Source of the DNA: B16-G9 sp964400655
GTDB taxonomy: Bacteria > Bacteroidota > Bacteroidia > Bacteroidales > F082
Length of the DNA: 29,129 bases
Direction of reading: 5' to 3'
Assembly: GCA_964400655.1 (NCBI GenBank)
Contig: CAYNVN010000184.1
Coordinates: 1-29,129 of the forward strand
The position numbers and the translations under genes are program-made. Positions 7,876 through 15,541 of the stretch are shown here, piece by piece. The notes beneath the pieces were generated by a model that was given only the letters and a program-made list of their open reading frames with translations, did no database searches and was not told the origin of the DNA. Numbering within the stretch: the first letter of the stretch is position 1; every line of letters begins with the position of its first letter.

Positions 7876-8832
7876 ATGCTAATAATCACAGAACAAGATA
7901 TCAACACGGTTTTTGACGCAGGTGAAGTTGTGGCTGCCATCGAAAAAGCCTATTCAATACAGGATGAGGCATCAACACTTATCCCCGACAGAACACACAT
8001 TGATTATAACCAAAATACCTTGTTGTTGATGCCGGGCTTTACCAAAGAGGTGGCGGGTACCAAACTGGTTGGTGTCTTTCCCGAAAACAAAACCAAAGGC
8101 AAACCGGTGATTTACGGACAAATGATCCTAAACGACATAACAACCGGAGAACCGCTGGCACTCATTAATGGCAGCAAGCTAACTGCCGTAAGAACCGGAG
8201 CAGTGGGTGCCGCCGCCGTTAAACACCTTGCCCCCGAAAGTGCAAAAATCCTCGGTGTAATTGGTGCCGGCGTTCAGGGTTTACATCAGATTTTAATGGC
8301 GGCTCACCTCAGAGATTTTAAAACGATATTAATCGCCGACTTTAACAAACAACAGGCGGAAAAGACGGCCGCAAAGGTAAAGGCTGCTTTCCCCGGAATT
8401 TCGGTTAAGGTAAGTGCTTCGGCAAATGAGCTGGTAACCCAATCCCATATCATCATTACCACAACCACGGCAACTACACCGGTTTTTAATGTGGAAAAAA
8501 AACAACTACGGGATAAACTATTTATCGGTATCGGTTCCTACAAACCGGATATGATTGAACTGCCTCCGGAAATTATGGAAACGGCTCAAAATATTTTTGT
8601 CGATACCCTTCACGCAATGGATGAATCGGGTGATTTGGCCGTTCCTTTAAAAAACGGAGTCATCAATAAGCAAAAAATTGTTCCTTTCGGTAAGCTGCTA
8701 ACATCTAAGGCAGACAGAAACGGAACCAATGTTTTCAAATCCGTAGGCATGGCTCTGTTCGATTTAACCGTAGCCGATTATCTTTACAAAAAATGTTTAA
8801 AAAATAATGTGGGAACAGAAATAGAATTGTAA
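7876..8832 (+). CDS. Ornithine cyclodeaminase/mu-crystallin family protein, probable delta-1-pyrroline-2-carboxylate reductase
   Basis: A 318-residue NAD(P)-binding protein. The dinucleotide loop GVIGAGVQG has its glycines at 130, 132 and 135. Lys63 (GTKLVGVFPEN) and Arg106 (AVRTGA) sit where the family binds the substrate carboxylate. Family members include ornithine cyclodeaminase, alanine dehydrogenase, ketimine reductase and pyrroline-2-carboxylate reductase (LhpI type). The reductase role is preferred because the next gene is a trans-3-hydroxyproline dehydratase, whose product is pyrroline-2-carboxylate; reduction would give L-proline. The gene begins 38 bp after hypD and is probably in the same operon. 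The family is certain; the substrate is inferred from context. Confidence 0.8.
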   Translation: MLIITEQDINTVFDAGEVVAAIEKAYSIQDEASTLIPDRTHIDYNQNTLLLMPGFTKEVAGTKLVGVFPENKTKGKPVIYGQMILNDITTGEPLALINGSKLTAVRTGAVGAAAVKHLAPESAKILGVIGAGVQGLHQILMAAHLRDFKTILIADFNKQQAEKTAAKVKAAFPGISVKVSASANELVTQSHIIITTTTATTPVFNVEKKQLRDKLFIGIGSYKPDMIELPPEIMETAQNIFVDTLHAMDESGDLAVPLKNGVINKQKIVPFGKLLTSKADRNGTNVFKSVGMALFDLTVADYLYKKCLKNNVGTEIEL

Positions 8833-8851
8833 CCAAAAAAAGCCAACCAAT

Positions 8852-9006
8852 AGCGACTGAAGGGAGCTAAATAACATGAGCCGCAAGGCGAATAAATAAC
8901 CATTGAATGACGCCGACCACAGGGAGGCTAATGACCATTGAATGACAGCGACTGCAAGGAGCCAAATAACATGAGCCGCAAGGCGAATAAATGACAATTG
9001 AATAAC
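8852..9006 (+). repeat. Degenerate 60-bp tandem repeat between two operon genes
   Basis: Two 60-bp copies (8852-8911 and 8947-9006) flank a 35-bp partial copy (8912-8946). The full copies differ at only a few positions. Each full copy contains a purine-rich AGGGAG or AAGGAG, then ATG nine bases on, opening the same seven-codon frame MSRKANK before a stop. Short frames overlap stops through ATGA-like junctions. The array lies within the hydroxyproline operon and stops 14 bp before the next start codon. Confidence 0.85.
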
Positions 9007-9020
9007 AGCAAATAAAAAAA

Positions 9021-10067
9021 ATGAAAAACAAACTTTCAAACTTCAACTGGCAGCCACCGGAACAGTGGTTAAAAATAAAAACCGTAGAAATGCACACCGG
9101 CGGAGAACCGTTGCGGGTACTGATGAACGGATTACCCGAAATAAAAGGCTCCACCATTTTGGAAAAACGCCGCTATTTTAAAGATAACCTTGATTACATA
9201 CGTACCGGAACCATGTTTGAGCCGCGCGGTCATGCCGACATGTACGGAGCCGTAATTACCGAACCCGTTACCGAAGGAGCCGATTTCGGAACCTTCTTTT
9301 TACATAACGAAGGCTACAGCACCATGTGCGGCCACGCAACCATTGCCCTTACCAAACTGGTGCTCGACACCGGGCTGGTTCAAAAGGAAGGGCAAAATCC
9401 GGTGTTGCATATTGATGCTCCTCCCGGAAGACTGACCGCAACCGGCCACCGCGACAAAAACGGGATGGTTACCAAAAGTTCGTTCCTGAATGTTCCATCC
9501 TTTTTGTATTTAAGCGACGAAACCGTTGAGGTTCCCGAATTAGGAACAGTTAAATTCGATGTAGCTTACGGCGGTGCCTTTTATGCTTTTTGTAATGCCG
9601 ACGAACTGCGACTGAAAATGGATGCGTCAAATTACAACAAGCTGATTGATTACGGTAAACGCATCAAAAAAGCGGTGATGCAAAATTTTGAAATCAAACA
9701 TCCGTTTGAGGAGGATTTGAGCTTTTTATACGGTGTTATCTTTACAGGAAAAGCCCACAGTGAGAAACACCACAGCCGCAATGTCTGCATTTTTGCCGAA
9801 GGGGAAGTTGACCGCTCGGCAACGGGTTCGGGAGTGAGTGCCCGTGCAGCTTTACATTATGCCAAAGGCGAATTAAACAAAAATCAGAAAATCACCATCG
9901 AAAGCATCCTCGGCACCACCATGGATGTGGAGGTAAAACAAACGGTACGGTACGGCCCTCACGAGGCGGTTATCCCCGAAGTTACCGGAGAAGCCTTTTT
10001 CACCGGACAAAACGAATTTTGGTTCGACCCCCATGACCCGTTGAAAGAAGGGTTCATATTCAGATAA
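9021..10067 (+). CDS. Trans-3-hydroxy-L-proline dehydratase (proline racemase superfamily)
   Basis: Dehydrates trans-3-hydroxy-L-proline to delta-1-pyrroline-2-carboxylate. It has 348 residues and the proline racemase fold. The first catalytic residue is Cys103 in STMCGHA. At the second site, where racemases and 4-hydroxyproline epimerases have Cys, this protein has Thr268 in VDRSATGSGVSAR. The Cys/Thr pair is the known mark of trans-3-hydroxyproline dehydratases, including human L3HYPDH. Other blocks fit that group: EMHTGGEPLR at the start, MFEPRGHADMYGAV, AYGGAFYAF and HPFEEDLSFLYG. The pyrroline-2-carboxylate reductase candidate immediately upstream completes the route to proline. The ATG at 9021 follows an A-rich tract directly. 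Epimerase activity is unlikely because the second Cys is missing. Confidence 0.92.
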   Translation: MKNKLSNFNWQPPEQWLKIKTVEMHTGGEPLRVLMNGLPEIKGSTILEKRRYFKDNLDYIRTGTMFEPRGHADMYGAVITEPVTEGADFGTFFLHNEGYSTMCGHATIALTKLVLDTGLVQKEGQNPVLHIDAPPGRLTATGHRDKNGMVTKSSFLNVPSFLYLSDETVEVPELGTVKFDVAYGGAFYAFCNADELRLKMDASNYNKLIDYGKRIKKAVMQNFEIKHPFEEDLSFLYGVIFTGKAHSEKHHSRNVCIFAEGEVDRSATGSGVSARAALHYAKGELNKNQKITIESILGTTMDVEVKQTVRYGPHEAVIPEVTGEAFFTGQNEFWFDPHDPLKEGFIFR

Positions 10068-10276
10068 ATCATACTCCGATAAATCTATTTTATGAACACT
10101 TTTTTATCCAAATATTTGAAACCCATTGGAAAATGAATAAAATAGTAAGCAACAAATAAATCCCAATACCAAAAGTGTAAATTATCAAAACCAATGAACA
10201 TAACAGGTTTCGGTCATTGTTTAATAAGATAATTTGTAATTTGGTGCTTGATATTTTGTAATTTAAAAAAATAGTT

Positions 10277-11920
10277 ATGATTAAAAAAACCTCTCTCTTC
10301 CTGTTGGTATTGCTGGGTTTATACCCTGTAATCAGTCAGGCCTGTACCATTATTGCAGTGGGTAAAAAAGCCTCTGCCGACGGTTCGGTCATTATTTCGC
10401 AAACCGATAACGGCGACGATTGCCGCATCAGGACATTTCCTGCAATGGATTATCCCAAAGGGAGTAAGGCCCCTGTTTACTGGGGCATTCAGCATATTGA
10501 CCAGCCCCTGGATTCGTTCGGACAGGTGATGGGTTACATTCCTCAGGTTGAACATACCTATCAATATTTTCATTCGGCCTATTCGCACATGAACGAACAC
10601 CAGCTTGCCATTGGCGAAAGCACCACCAGCATGCGCGAAGCGCTTCATTTCGACCGGATGAACAGCAAACAGATAATGACCATCGAACAGGCGATGATTT
10701 TTGCCCTGCAACGATATACCAAAGCACGCGATGCCGTTAAATTCATCGGAGAACTGATGAACAAATACGGATTTTTACCCTCCTGCGTAGGCGAATCGGA
10801 AACACTGGTGATTGCCGACCCCGGAGAAGCCTGGATTTTGGAAGTGATTGCCGTGGGTGGCGACTGGGATCCCGAAAGCGGTAAACCGGGTGCCATCTGG
10901 GCTGCCCAACGCATTCCCGACGACGAAGCTCTGATTGTCCCCAACTGGCTTATCATAAAAGAGATTAACATTGCCGATACGGCCAATTTTATGGCTTCGT
11001 CCAACTACAAAAGTTTTGCCGTTGAAAAAGGATGGTTCGACCCCGACGGTTCCAAACCATTTATCTGGCAGGATGTTTATGCTCCCACACCACGCGAATG
11101 GGCTACCGATCGTTTCTGGCTCTTCTATCACACGGTGGCTCCCCATTACACCACCTGGCCCAAACGCGAAAGTACCGACCCTTTCGGTGGTTTGAACGAC
11201 TACATACAATATGTGGAACCGCTTTCCATCTATCCTTTTTCCGTCAAGCCCGAAAAAAAACTTTCGGTTCAGGATGTAATGGCTTTTCAGCGCTCCTTTT
11301 TTGAAGGAACCGTTTACGATATGAGCAACGACCCCGACTGGTACATTCCGGGTAAAGACGGAAAGATGTACAAAAGTCCGCTGGCAACGCCGTTTCCCAC
11401 TACCGAAATGTGGAAGTTGCTCGACATTAATAAACGGCGCAATGTGGCACGGGGAGGATACGGAATGGTGGCACAGCTACGCTCATGGCTGCCCGACCCC
11501 ATTGGCGGAGTTTACTGGGTTTACGAAGATAATCAAACCGTGGGTATGTACTTTCCGCTTTATTGCGGTATCACCGAAGTAAATCCGAAACTAAGCACTT
11601 ACGACCCCGAAACTTTCAATCCCAACTCGGTAAAATGGGCCATCGATTTTGTGGATAACCTGCTCTATCTCCGCTGGCAGGATGCCTACAAATTTTTGCT
11701 GGAAGAAAGAACTCCGCTGGAAGAAAAGATATTTGCCGAACAGGCGGATATCGATAAAAAAGCACAACAGCTTTACCGGAAGAATCCCAAAAAAGCTAAA
11801 GCCTTTTTAACGCAATACTCCTCAGATGTTGTGGATGAAATTCATGGGTTTTACACCGGTATGCGTTACAAACTGCTGGTAAAATATACCAACAACAAAC
11901 AGGGTATTAATTTTCAGTAA
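10277..11920 (+). CDS. Exported C69-family dipeptidase
   Basis: A 547-residue peptidase of family C69 (PepD-like, N-terminal nucleophile hydrolase), which usually hydrolyses dipeptides. Residues 1-22 form a signal peptide with a leucine-rich core. Cleavage after Ala22 (SQA|C) would expose Cys23 of CTIIAVGKKASADGS as the catalytic N-terminal Cys, so export and activation would be the same event. The lipobox fit is poor, so a periplasmic or secreted enzyme is favoured over a lipoprotein. The gene follows the trans-3-Hyp dehydratase after a 209-bp gap that is rich in A+T and TTTGTAATTT-like steps and holds only an imperfect promoter (TATTTTG near 10250). A role in releasing hydroxyproline from collagen dipeptides is suggested by position only. 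Confidence 0.85.
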   Translation: MIKKTSLFLLVLLGLYPVISQACTIIAVGKKASADGSVIISQTDNGDDCRIRTFPAMDYPKGSKAPVYWGIQHIDQPLDSFGQVMGYIPQVEHTYQYFHSAYSHMNEHQLAIGESTTSMREALHFDRMNSKQIMTIEQAMIFALQRYTKARDAVKFIGELMNKYGFLPSCVGESETLVIADPGEAWILEVIAVGGDWDPESGKPGAIWAAQRIPDDEALIVPNWLIIKEINIADTANFMASSNYKSFAVEKGWFDPDGSKPFIWQDVYAPTPREWATDRFWLFYHTVAPHYTTWPKRESTDPFGGLNDYIQYVEPLSIYPFSVKPEKKLSVQDVMAFQRSFFEGTVYDMSNDPDWYIPGKDGKMYKSPLATPFPTTEMWKLLDINKRRNVARGGYGMVAQLRSWLPDPIGGVYWVYEDNQTVGMYFPLYCGITEVNPKLSTYDPETFNPNSVKWAIDFVDNLLYLRWQDAYKFLLEERTPLEEKIFAEQADIDKKAQQLYRKNPKKAKAFLTQYSSDVVDEIHGFYTGMRYKLLVKYTNNKQGINFQ

Positions 11921-11925
11921 CAGGA

Positions 11926-11983
11926 GTTGGTTAAAGTTAACAGCCTGAAAATATAAATATTCTACTGTAAAAGAGTGCTCAAA
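11926..11983 (+). repeat. Dispersed 58-bp repeat, copy 1
   Basis: This stretch just after the dipeptidase stop aligns without gaps to 29028-29085 near the window end, with 50 of 58 bases identical. It reads like an intergenic dispersed repeat following a gene for an exported protein. The rest of the gap to tatC (11984-12182) holds two small hairpins, GCTG/CAGC at about 11986-11999 and GGCAA/TTGCC at 12051-12065, and no gene. Confidence 0.75.
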
Positions 11984-12163
11984 CCGCTGTAAAAGCAGCA
12001 CCCGTTGTAATGATTAATTAAAACAGGCAGGCAGTTTAATAAAAAACCCGGGCAATACGGTTGCCGTGTGGGAAGGTACCGCCAAATCCGCCGGTAATAA
12101 AAAATCATATTCCGGTTTTCAAACACTATTTGTGATTATTGTTTCGTGATGATTATGTTTTAC

Positions 12164-12171
12164 TATTTTTG
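12164..12171 (+). promoter_or_regulatory. Putative -7 promoter element (TATTTTTG) of tatC
   Basis: TATTTTTG matches TAnnTTTG and ends 11 bp before the tatC ATG. A TTG at 12139-12141 lies 22 bp upstream. The transcript would have a very short leader. Confidence 0.4.
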
Positions 12172-12182
12172 TCAAACACATT

Positions 12183-13019
12183 ATGGAAGAGCAAACAACA
12201 AAAAAAGCGCCACAGGAAGAAGAAAAGGTGATGAGTTTCTGGGATCATCTCGAAGAACTCCGCTGGCACATCATGCGCTCCATCATTGCCGTGTTGGTGC
12301 TTGCCGTAATTGCTTTTTTAAACCGTAAAATTGTTTTCGATTACATCATTCTTGCCCCCAGCAGTTCCGACTTTATCACAAACCGTATTCTTTGCAAATT
12401 CGGCGAAATCATTCACGTTTCGGCACTGTGCATTCAAAATCTTCATCTGCAAATCATCAACATCAGTATGTCGGGTCAGTTTCTTACCCATATGTATATT
12501 TCAACGGTAGCGGGTTTTATTGTGGCTTTTCCGTATATCCTGTACGAAATATGGAGTTTTGTTAAGCCGGCACTGTACGATAAAGAACAAAAGTACAGCA
12601 AAGGAGCTGTTTTTATCAGTTCGCTGTTGTTTTTGCTCGGAGTGCTTTTCAGTTACTTTTTAATTGTGCCGTTAACGGTTAACTTCCTTGGTAATTATCA
12701 GGTGAGCGAAGCGGTATTAAATCAGGTTTCCCTTAAATCGTATATCAACACGGTGGTTTCGGTAACCTTTGCGGTGGGGGTTGTGTTTGAACTGCCCATC
12801 CTTGTTTATTTCCTTACAAAAATTGGCGTGATAACCCCCGATTTCCTTACAAAAAACCGGAAATATATGTTTGTGGTGCTGCTGATACTGTCGGCCATCA
12901 TCACCCCTCCCGATATGTTCAGCCAGATAATGGTGGTAATTCCGCTGGCGGGGCTTTACGAAGTGAGCATCAAAGTTTCCAAACGGGTGTACCGGAAAAT
13001 CCAACTTGAAGAAATTTAA
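12183..13019 (+). CDS. tatC: Sec-independent protein translocase TatC
   Basis: Inner-membrane core of the twin-arginine translocase, which recognises RR signal peptides and exports folded proteins. It has 278 residues. A cytoplasmic N-terminus carries the signature SFWDHLEELRWHI (about 18-30), followed by six hydrophobic segments. FELPILVYFLTKIGVI contains the conserved Glu of the fourth region, and ITPPDMFSQ lies before the last two helices. The first periplasmic loop (about 55-95) is longer than in E. coli and contains two cysteines. No tatA/tatE gene is near, which is common in Bacteroidota. The SDR gene starts 11 bp later, so the two are probably cotranscribed. Confidence 0.95.
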   Translation: MEEQTTKKAPQEEEKVMSFWDHLEELRWHIMRSIIAVLVLAVIAFLNRKIVFDYIILAPSSSDFITNRILCKFGEIIHVSALCIQNLHLQIINISMSGQFLTHMYISTVAGFIVAFPYILYEIWSFVKPALYDKEQKYSKGAVFISSLLFLLGVLFSYFLIVPLTVNFLGNYQVSEAVLNQVSLKSYINTVVSVTFAVGVVFELPILVYFLTKIGVITPDFLTKNRKYMFVVLLILSAIITPPDMFSQIMVVIPLAGLYEVSIKVSKRVYRKIQLEEI

Positions 13020-13030
13020 AAATCAATATT

Positions 13031-14005
13031 GTGAAAATTGCCGTAACCGGAGCCAACGGATTGGTGGGAATTAACCTGGTAAAACAATTATCGGAGCAGG
13101 GGCACACCGTAAGGGCACTGATACATCATGGCGACAATATTTTTGACAAGTTAAAGGCCGAAGTAATCAGCGGTGATATCCTCAATACCGAAACCATGGA
13201 TGTTTTATGTAAGGATATGGACGTTGTTTTTCACTCGGCTGCGCGGATATCCATTGGCAACACTCCTTATCAGGAACTCTATCAAACCAATGTGGAAGGC
13301 ACAAAAAATGTTTTTCACGCAGCAAAAAAAAGCGGGGTTAAAACCTTTATCCATTTCAGCTCAATCCATGCTTTAAGACACCCCGGAAATGAAGCCCCTT
13401 TTACCGAAGATTGCCCCCCTGCTGTTGATTCGCCCTTTCTTTACGAAAAAACCAAGGCAATAGCCCAGCAGTGGCTGCAAAACCAAAAAGGCAACGGAAT
13501 GAAGGTGGTGATACTGAATCCGACAGCCATTCTCGGGCCCTGCGATTTCAAACCTTCGTTAATAGGAGCATTTATACAAAAGGTTATAAACCATAAACTT
13601 CCGGGTATTATCAACGGCGGTTACGACTGGGTGGATGTTCGGGATGTTGTACAGGCTGCCATCAACGCCATTGATAAAGGCAAAGATGGCGAACACTATA
13701 TTATTTCGGGCAAATGGCTGAGCCTGGAGGAGATGGTATTGATTATGAGCAGTCTGACGGGCGAAAAGCTCAAACCTTTTGTATTCCCCGTATGGCTTGC
13801 AAAAACCGGCCTTCCCTTTTTAAAACTATGGGCCGTAATTACAAACAGTAGTCCGTTATACACTTCCCAATCACTAAAAATCGTACAAAACGGCAGCAAA
13901 AACGTGGTTTCAAAAAAAGCCCGCAAAAATCTTGATTTTACACCCCGACCCATTGAGGAAACCCTAAAAGATACCATCATCTGGATAAAGGAAAATTTAT
14001 TGTAA
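13031..14005 (+). CDS. NAD(P)-dependent epimerase/dehydratase (extended SDR)
   Basis: A 324-residue extended short-chain dehydrogenase/reductase, beginning with GTG. The cofactor loop TGANGLVG occupies residues 6-13. The catalytic pair YxxxK is Tyr138 and Lys142 (LYEKTKA), with a serine motif HFSSIHA near 108-114. The middle of the protein resembles the dihydroflavonol reductase, 3-beta-hydroxysteroid dehydrogenase and HpnA-like subgroup rather than sugar nucleotide epimerases. The substrate is unknown. It follows tatC after 11 bp and precedes the sigma factor gene by 52 bp, so the three may share a transcript. Confidence 0.85.
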   Translation: MKIAVTGANGLVGINLVKQLSEQGHTVRALIHHGDNIFDKLKAEVISGDILNTETMDVLCKDMDVVFHSAARISIGNTPYQELYQTNVEGTKNVFHAAKKSGVKTFIHFSSIHALRHPGNEAPFTEDCPPAVDSPFLYEKTKAIAQQWLQNQKGNGMKVVILNPTAILGPCDFKPSLIGAFIQKVINHKLPGIINGGYDWVDVRDVVQAAINAIDKGKDGEHYIISGKWLSLEEMVLIMSSLTGEKLKPFVFPVWLAKTGLPFLKLWAVITNSSPLYTSQSLKIVQNGSKNVVSKKARKNLDFTPRPIEETLKDTIIWIKENLL

Positions 14006-14057
14006 CCGGAATAAAACCGGAACAGGCGTTGTCTAAATAGCAAATCATAACAAACAA

Positions 14058-14603
14058 GTGAAAGAAGCATACCGGAAAGACTTTGAGTTGGTAAGAAAGG
14101 CACTTAAAGGAGATAAGTTTGCCTTTGGTGTGCTGGTACGGCAGTATCAGGACCAGGTTGCCAAAACGGTTGTGGGTATGCTGGGGCAAACACAGGAGGC
14201 CGAAGATACGGGTCAGGAGGTATTTATACGGTTTTACAAGTCGATGGATCAGTATAAAGGCGATTCCTCCCTTGGAACATATCTTACACGCATTGCCATT
14301 AACTTGTCGTTGAACGAAATAAAAAAACAGAAAAACAAAAAAACAGGCAGTCTGCATAAAATAGAGTATCAGCTGCATACCGAAGAACCTGCCGAAAAAA
14401 GAGATACCCAAGAGGTGGTTGAAAAAGCCCTTCAACAATTGGAACCCGATTTCAGAAGCGTGATTGTACTTCGTATGATTGAAGGATACTCGACAAAAGA
14501 GACCGCCGAAATGCTTAAATTACCTTTGGGAACCGTGTTGTCGAGGCTTTCGAGGGCACAGCAAAAATTAAAAGAGATATTGAAAAAAGATTTCCTGTTA
14601 TAA
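14058..14603 (+). CDS. ECF RNA polymerase sigma factor
   Basis: A 181-residue extracytoplasmic-function sigma factor with a GTG start. Region sigma-2 spans about residues 20-90 and includes AEDTGQEVFIRFYKSMDQYK and LGTYLTRIAINLSLNEI, which bind the core polymerase and the -10 element. A charged linker follows. Region sigma-4 (about 115-170) has the helix-turn-helix YSTKETAEMLKLPLGTVLSR. Region 3 is missing, as is normal for this group. The next two genes encode a small membrane protein and a Spy-like periplasmic protein, so the three resemble sigma, anti-sigma and periplasmic sensor modules. The promoters it controls are unknown. Confidence 0.92.
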   Translation: MKEAYRKDFELVRKALKGDKFAFGVLVRQYQDQVAKTVVGMLGQTQEAEDTGQEVFIRFYKSMDQYKGDSSLGTYLTRIAINLSLNEIKKQKNKKTGSLHKIEYQLHTEEPAEKRDTQEVVEKALQQLEPDFRSVIVLRMIEGYSTKETAEMLKLPLGTVLSRLSRAQQKLKEILKKDFLL

Positions 14604-14615
14604 AGAGATACCATT

Positions 14616-15008
14616 ATGGATGAATTAAAGGAGTTACTAATCAGGTCGTTTGACGAAACGCTTTTACCCGGAGAAGCAGAAAAACTTGAAAAGGCTTTAC
14701 TGCATTCGGAAGAGCTTCGCCGCGAGAAAAAGGAGTTAGAGGATATGCGCAGGCTGTTATCGGAGTTTTCCCCTTCGTTTGACAGCGATTTTTCGCAAAG
14801 CGTTTTAGAAAAAACTGCACACATTGATGAAGCCACGGATACCGGATTGTATCCGTTGTTCAAAAGGTTTGCCTTAGGTGCCGTAGCCGCCATTGTTTTG
14901 CTGCTTGTTTCGGTATATTTTACCGACGGTACCATTTCAACCGATGCGGTACTGGGTTTAACCGACCTCACATCCGACAATTTATTGCTTGCATTGTCAA
15001 CATTTTAA
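14616..15008 (+). CDS. Small single-pass membrane protein, putative anti-sigma factor
   Basis: A 130-residue protein encoded 12 bp after the sigma factor gene. The acidic, helical N-terminal part (about 1-80, with LPGEAEKLEKALLHSEELRR) is followed by one transmembrane segment around 90-107 (ALGAVAAIVLLLVSVYF) and a short outer tail. The layout matches membrane anti-sigma factors whose cytoplasmic part holds the sigma factor. The zinc motif HxxxCxxC of ZAS-type anti-sigma factors is absent. The role is therefore inferred from position and topology only. Confidence 0.6.
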   Translation: MDELKELLIRSFDETLLPGEAEKLEKALLHSEELRREKKELEDMRRLLSEFSPSFDSDFSQSVLEKTAHIDEATDTGLYPLFKRFALGAVAAIVLLLVSVYFTDGTISTDAVLGLTDLTSDNLLLALSTF

Positions 15009-15020
15009 AAATTACACAAA

Positions 15021-15464
15021 ATGAATCTGCAATTAAAAAACAGCTTAATACTTTCCGGAACCCTGATTTTGGGAATTATCATAGGTATCCTTGTTAGCGG
15101 AAGGATTATGCACTCAAAGGTTGAGAATTTCAGGAATTTTTATACCGAACGCGGTTTTAACCGCCAGATAATGCGCGTAATTAAGCCCACGCCTAAACAA
15201 AAAAAAGCGCTGCAGCCCCTTTTGCAGGAGCAGGCACAAAAAAATCAGGCGCTGTTTAACGAATGCCGCAAAAAACATCACGCGTTGATGGAAAGCTTCC
15301 GTGAAAAGTTAAAAGATCATCTTACCAAAGAACAGATGACGCGGCTGGATAAAATGGAGAAAAATATGCGAAAAAGACACGGAAACGGTTTCCCTTCGCA
15401 GCGAAAAGGTAACGGCGGCAATATGAACATGCAGCATCATCAAAATATGCCACCCGGTAAATAA
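15021..15464 (+). CDS. Spy/CpxP-like membrane-anchored periplasmic protein
   Basis: A 147-residue protein with an uncleaved N-terminal anchor (about 8-26) and a helical, highly charged periplasmic part. TPKQKKAL (about 57-64) and LTKEQMTRL (about 101-109) resemble the paired LTxxQ motifs of Spy, CpxP and CnrX/ZraP-like proteins, which act as periplasmic chaperones or metal and stress sensors. The C-terminal tail is rich in Gly, Asn, Met and His (NMNMQHHQNM), so metal binding is possible. It begins 12 bp after the putative anti-sigma gene and is probably the sensor or output of the same module. Confidence 0.7.
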   Translation: MNLQLKNSLILSGTLILGIIIGILVSGRIMHSKVENFRNFYTERGFNRQIMRVIKPTPKQKKALQPLLQEQAQKNQALFNECRKKHHALMESFREKLKDHLTKEQMTRLDKMEKNMRKRHGNGFPSQRKGNGGNMNMQHHQNMPPGK

Positions 15465-15491
15465 AAAAAGGGAGCCGAACCACCGGCTCCC
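15463..15491 (-). terminator. Hairpin terminator for the LruC gene, possibly bidirectional
   Basis: GGGAGCCG (15470-15477) pairs perfectly with CGGCTCCC (15484-15491) around a 6-nt loop. The A-run at 15463-15469 becomes a T-run after the hairpin on the minus strand, which suits the convergent LruC gene. On the plus strand no T-run follows directly. Confidence 0.75.
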
Positions 15492-15541
15492 AACGCAAAC
15501 CACAAACTAAAACTTACGTTTTATTTGTAATACTGTTTTTT

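Noticed and set aside
8797..9157. Two minus-strand open frames with repeated motifs
   Set aside because: They are translations of the 60-bp repeat array and overlap two well-supported genes.
12146..12328. A 60-codon open frame overlapping the start of tatC
   Set aside because: It is out of frame with the conserved tatC sequence, and its translation resembles no protein.
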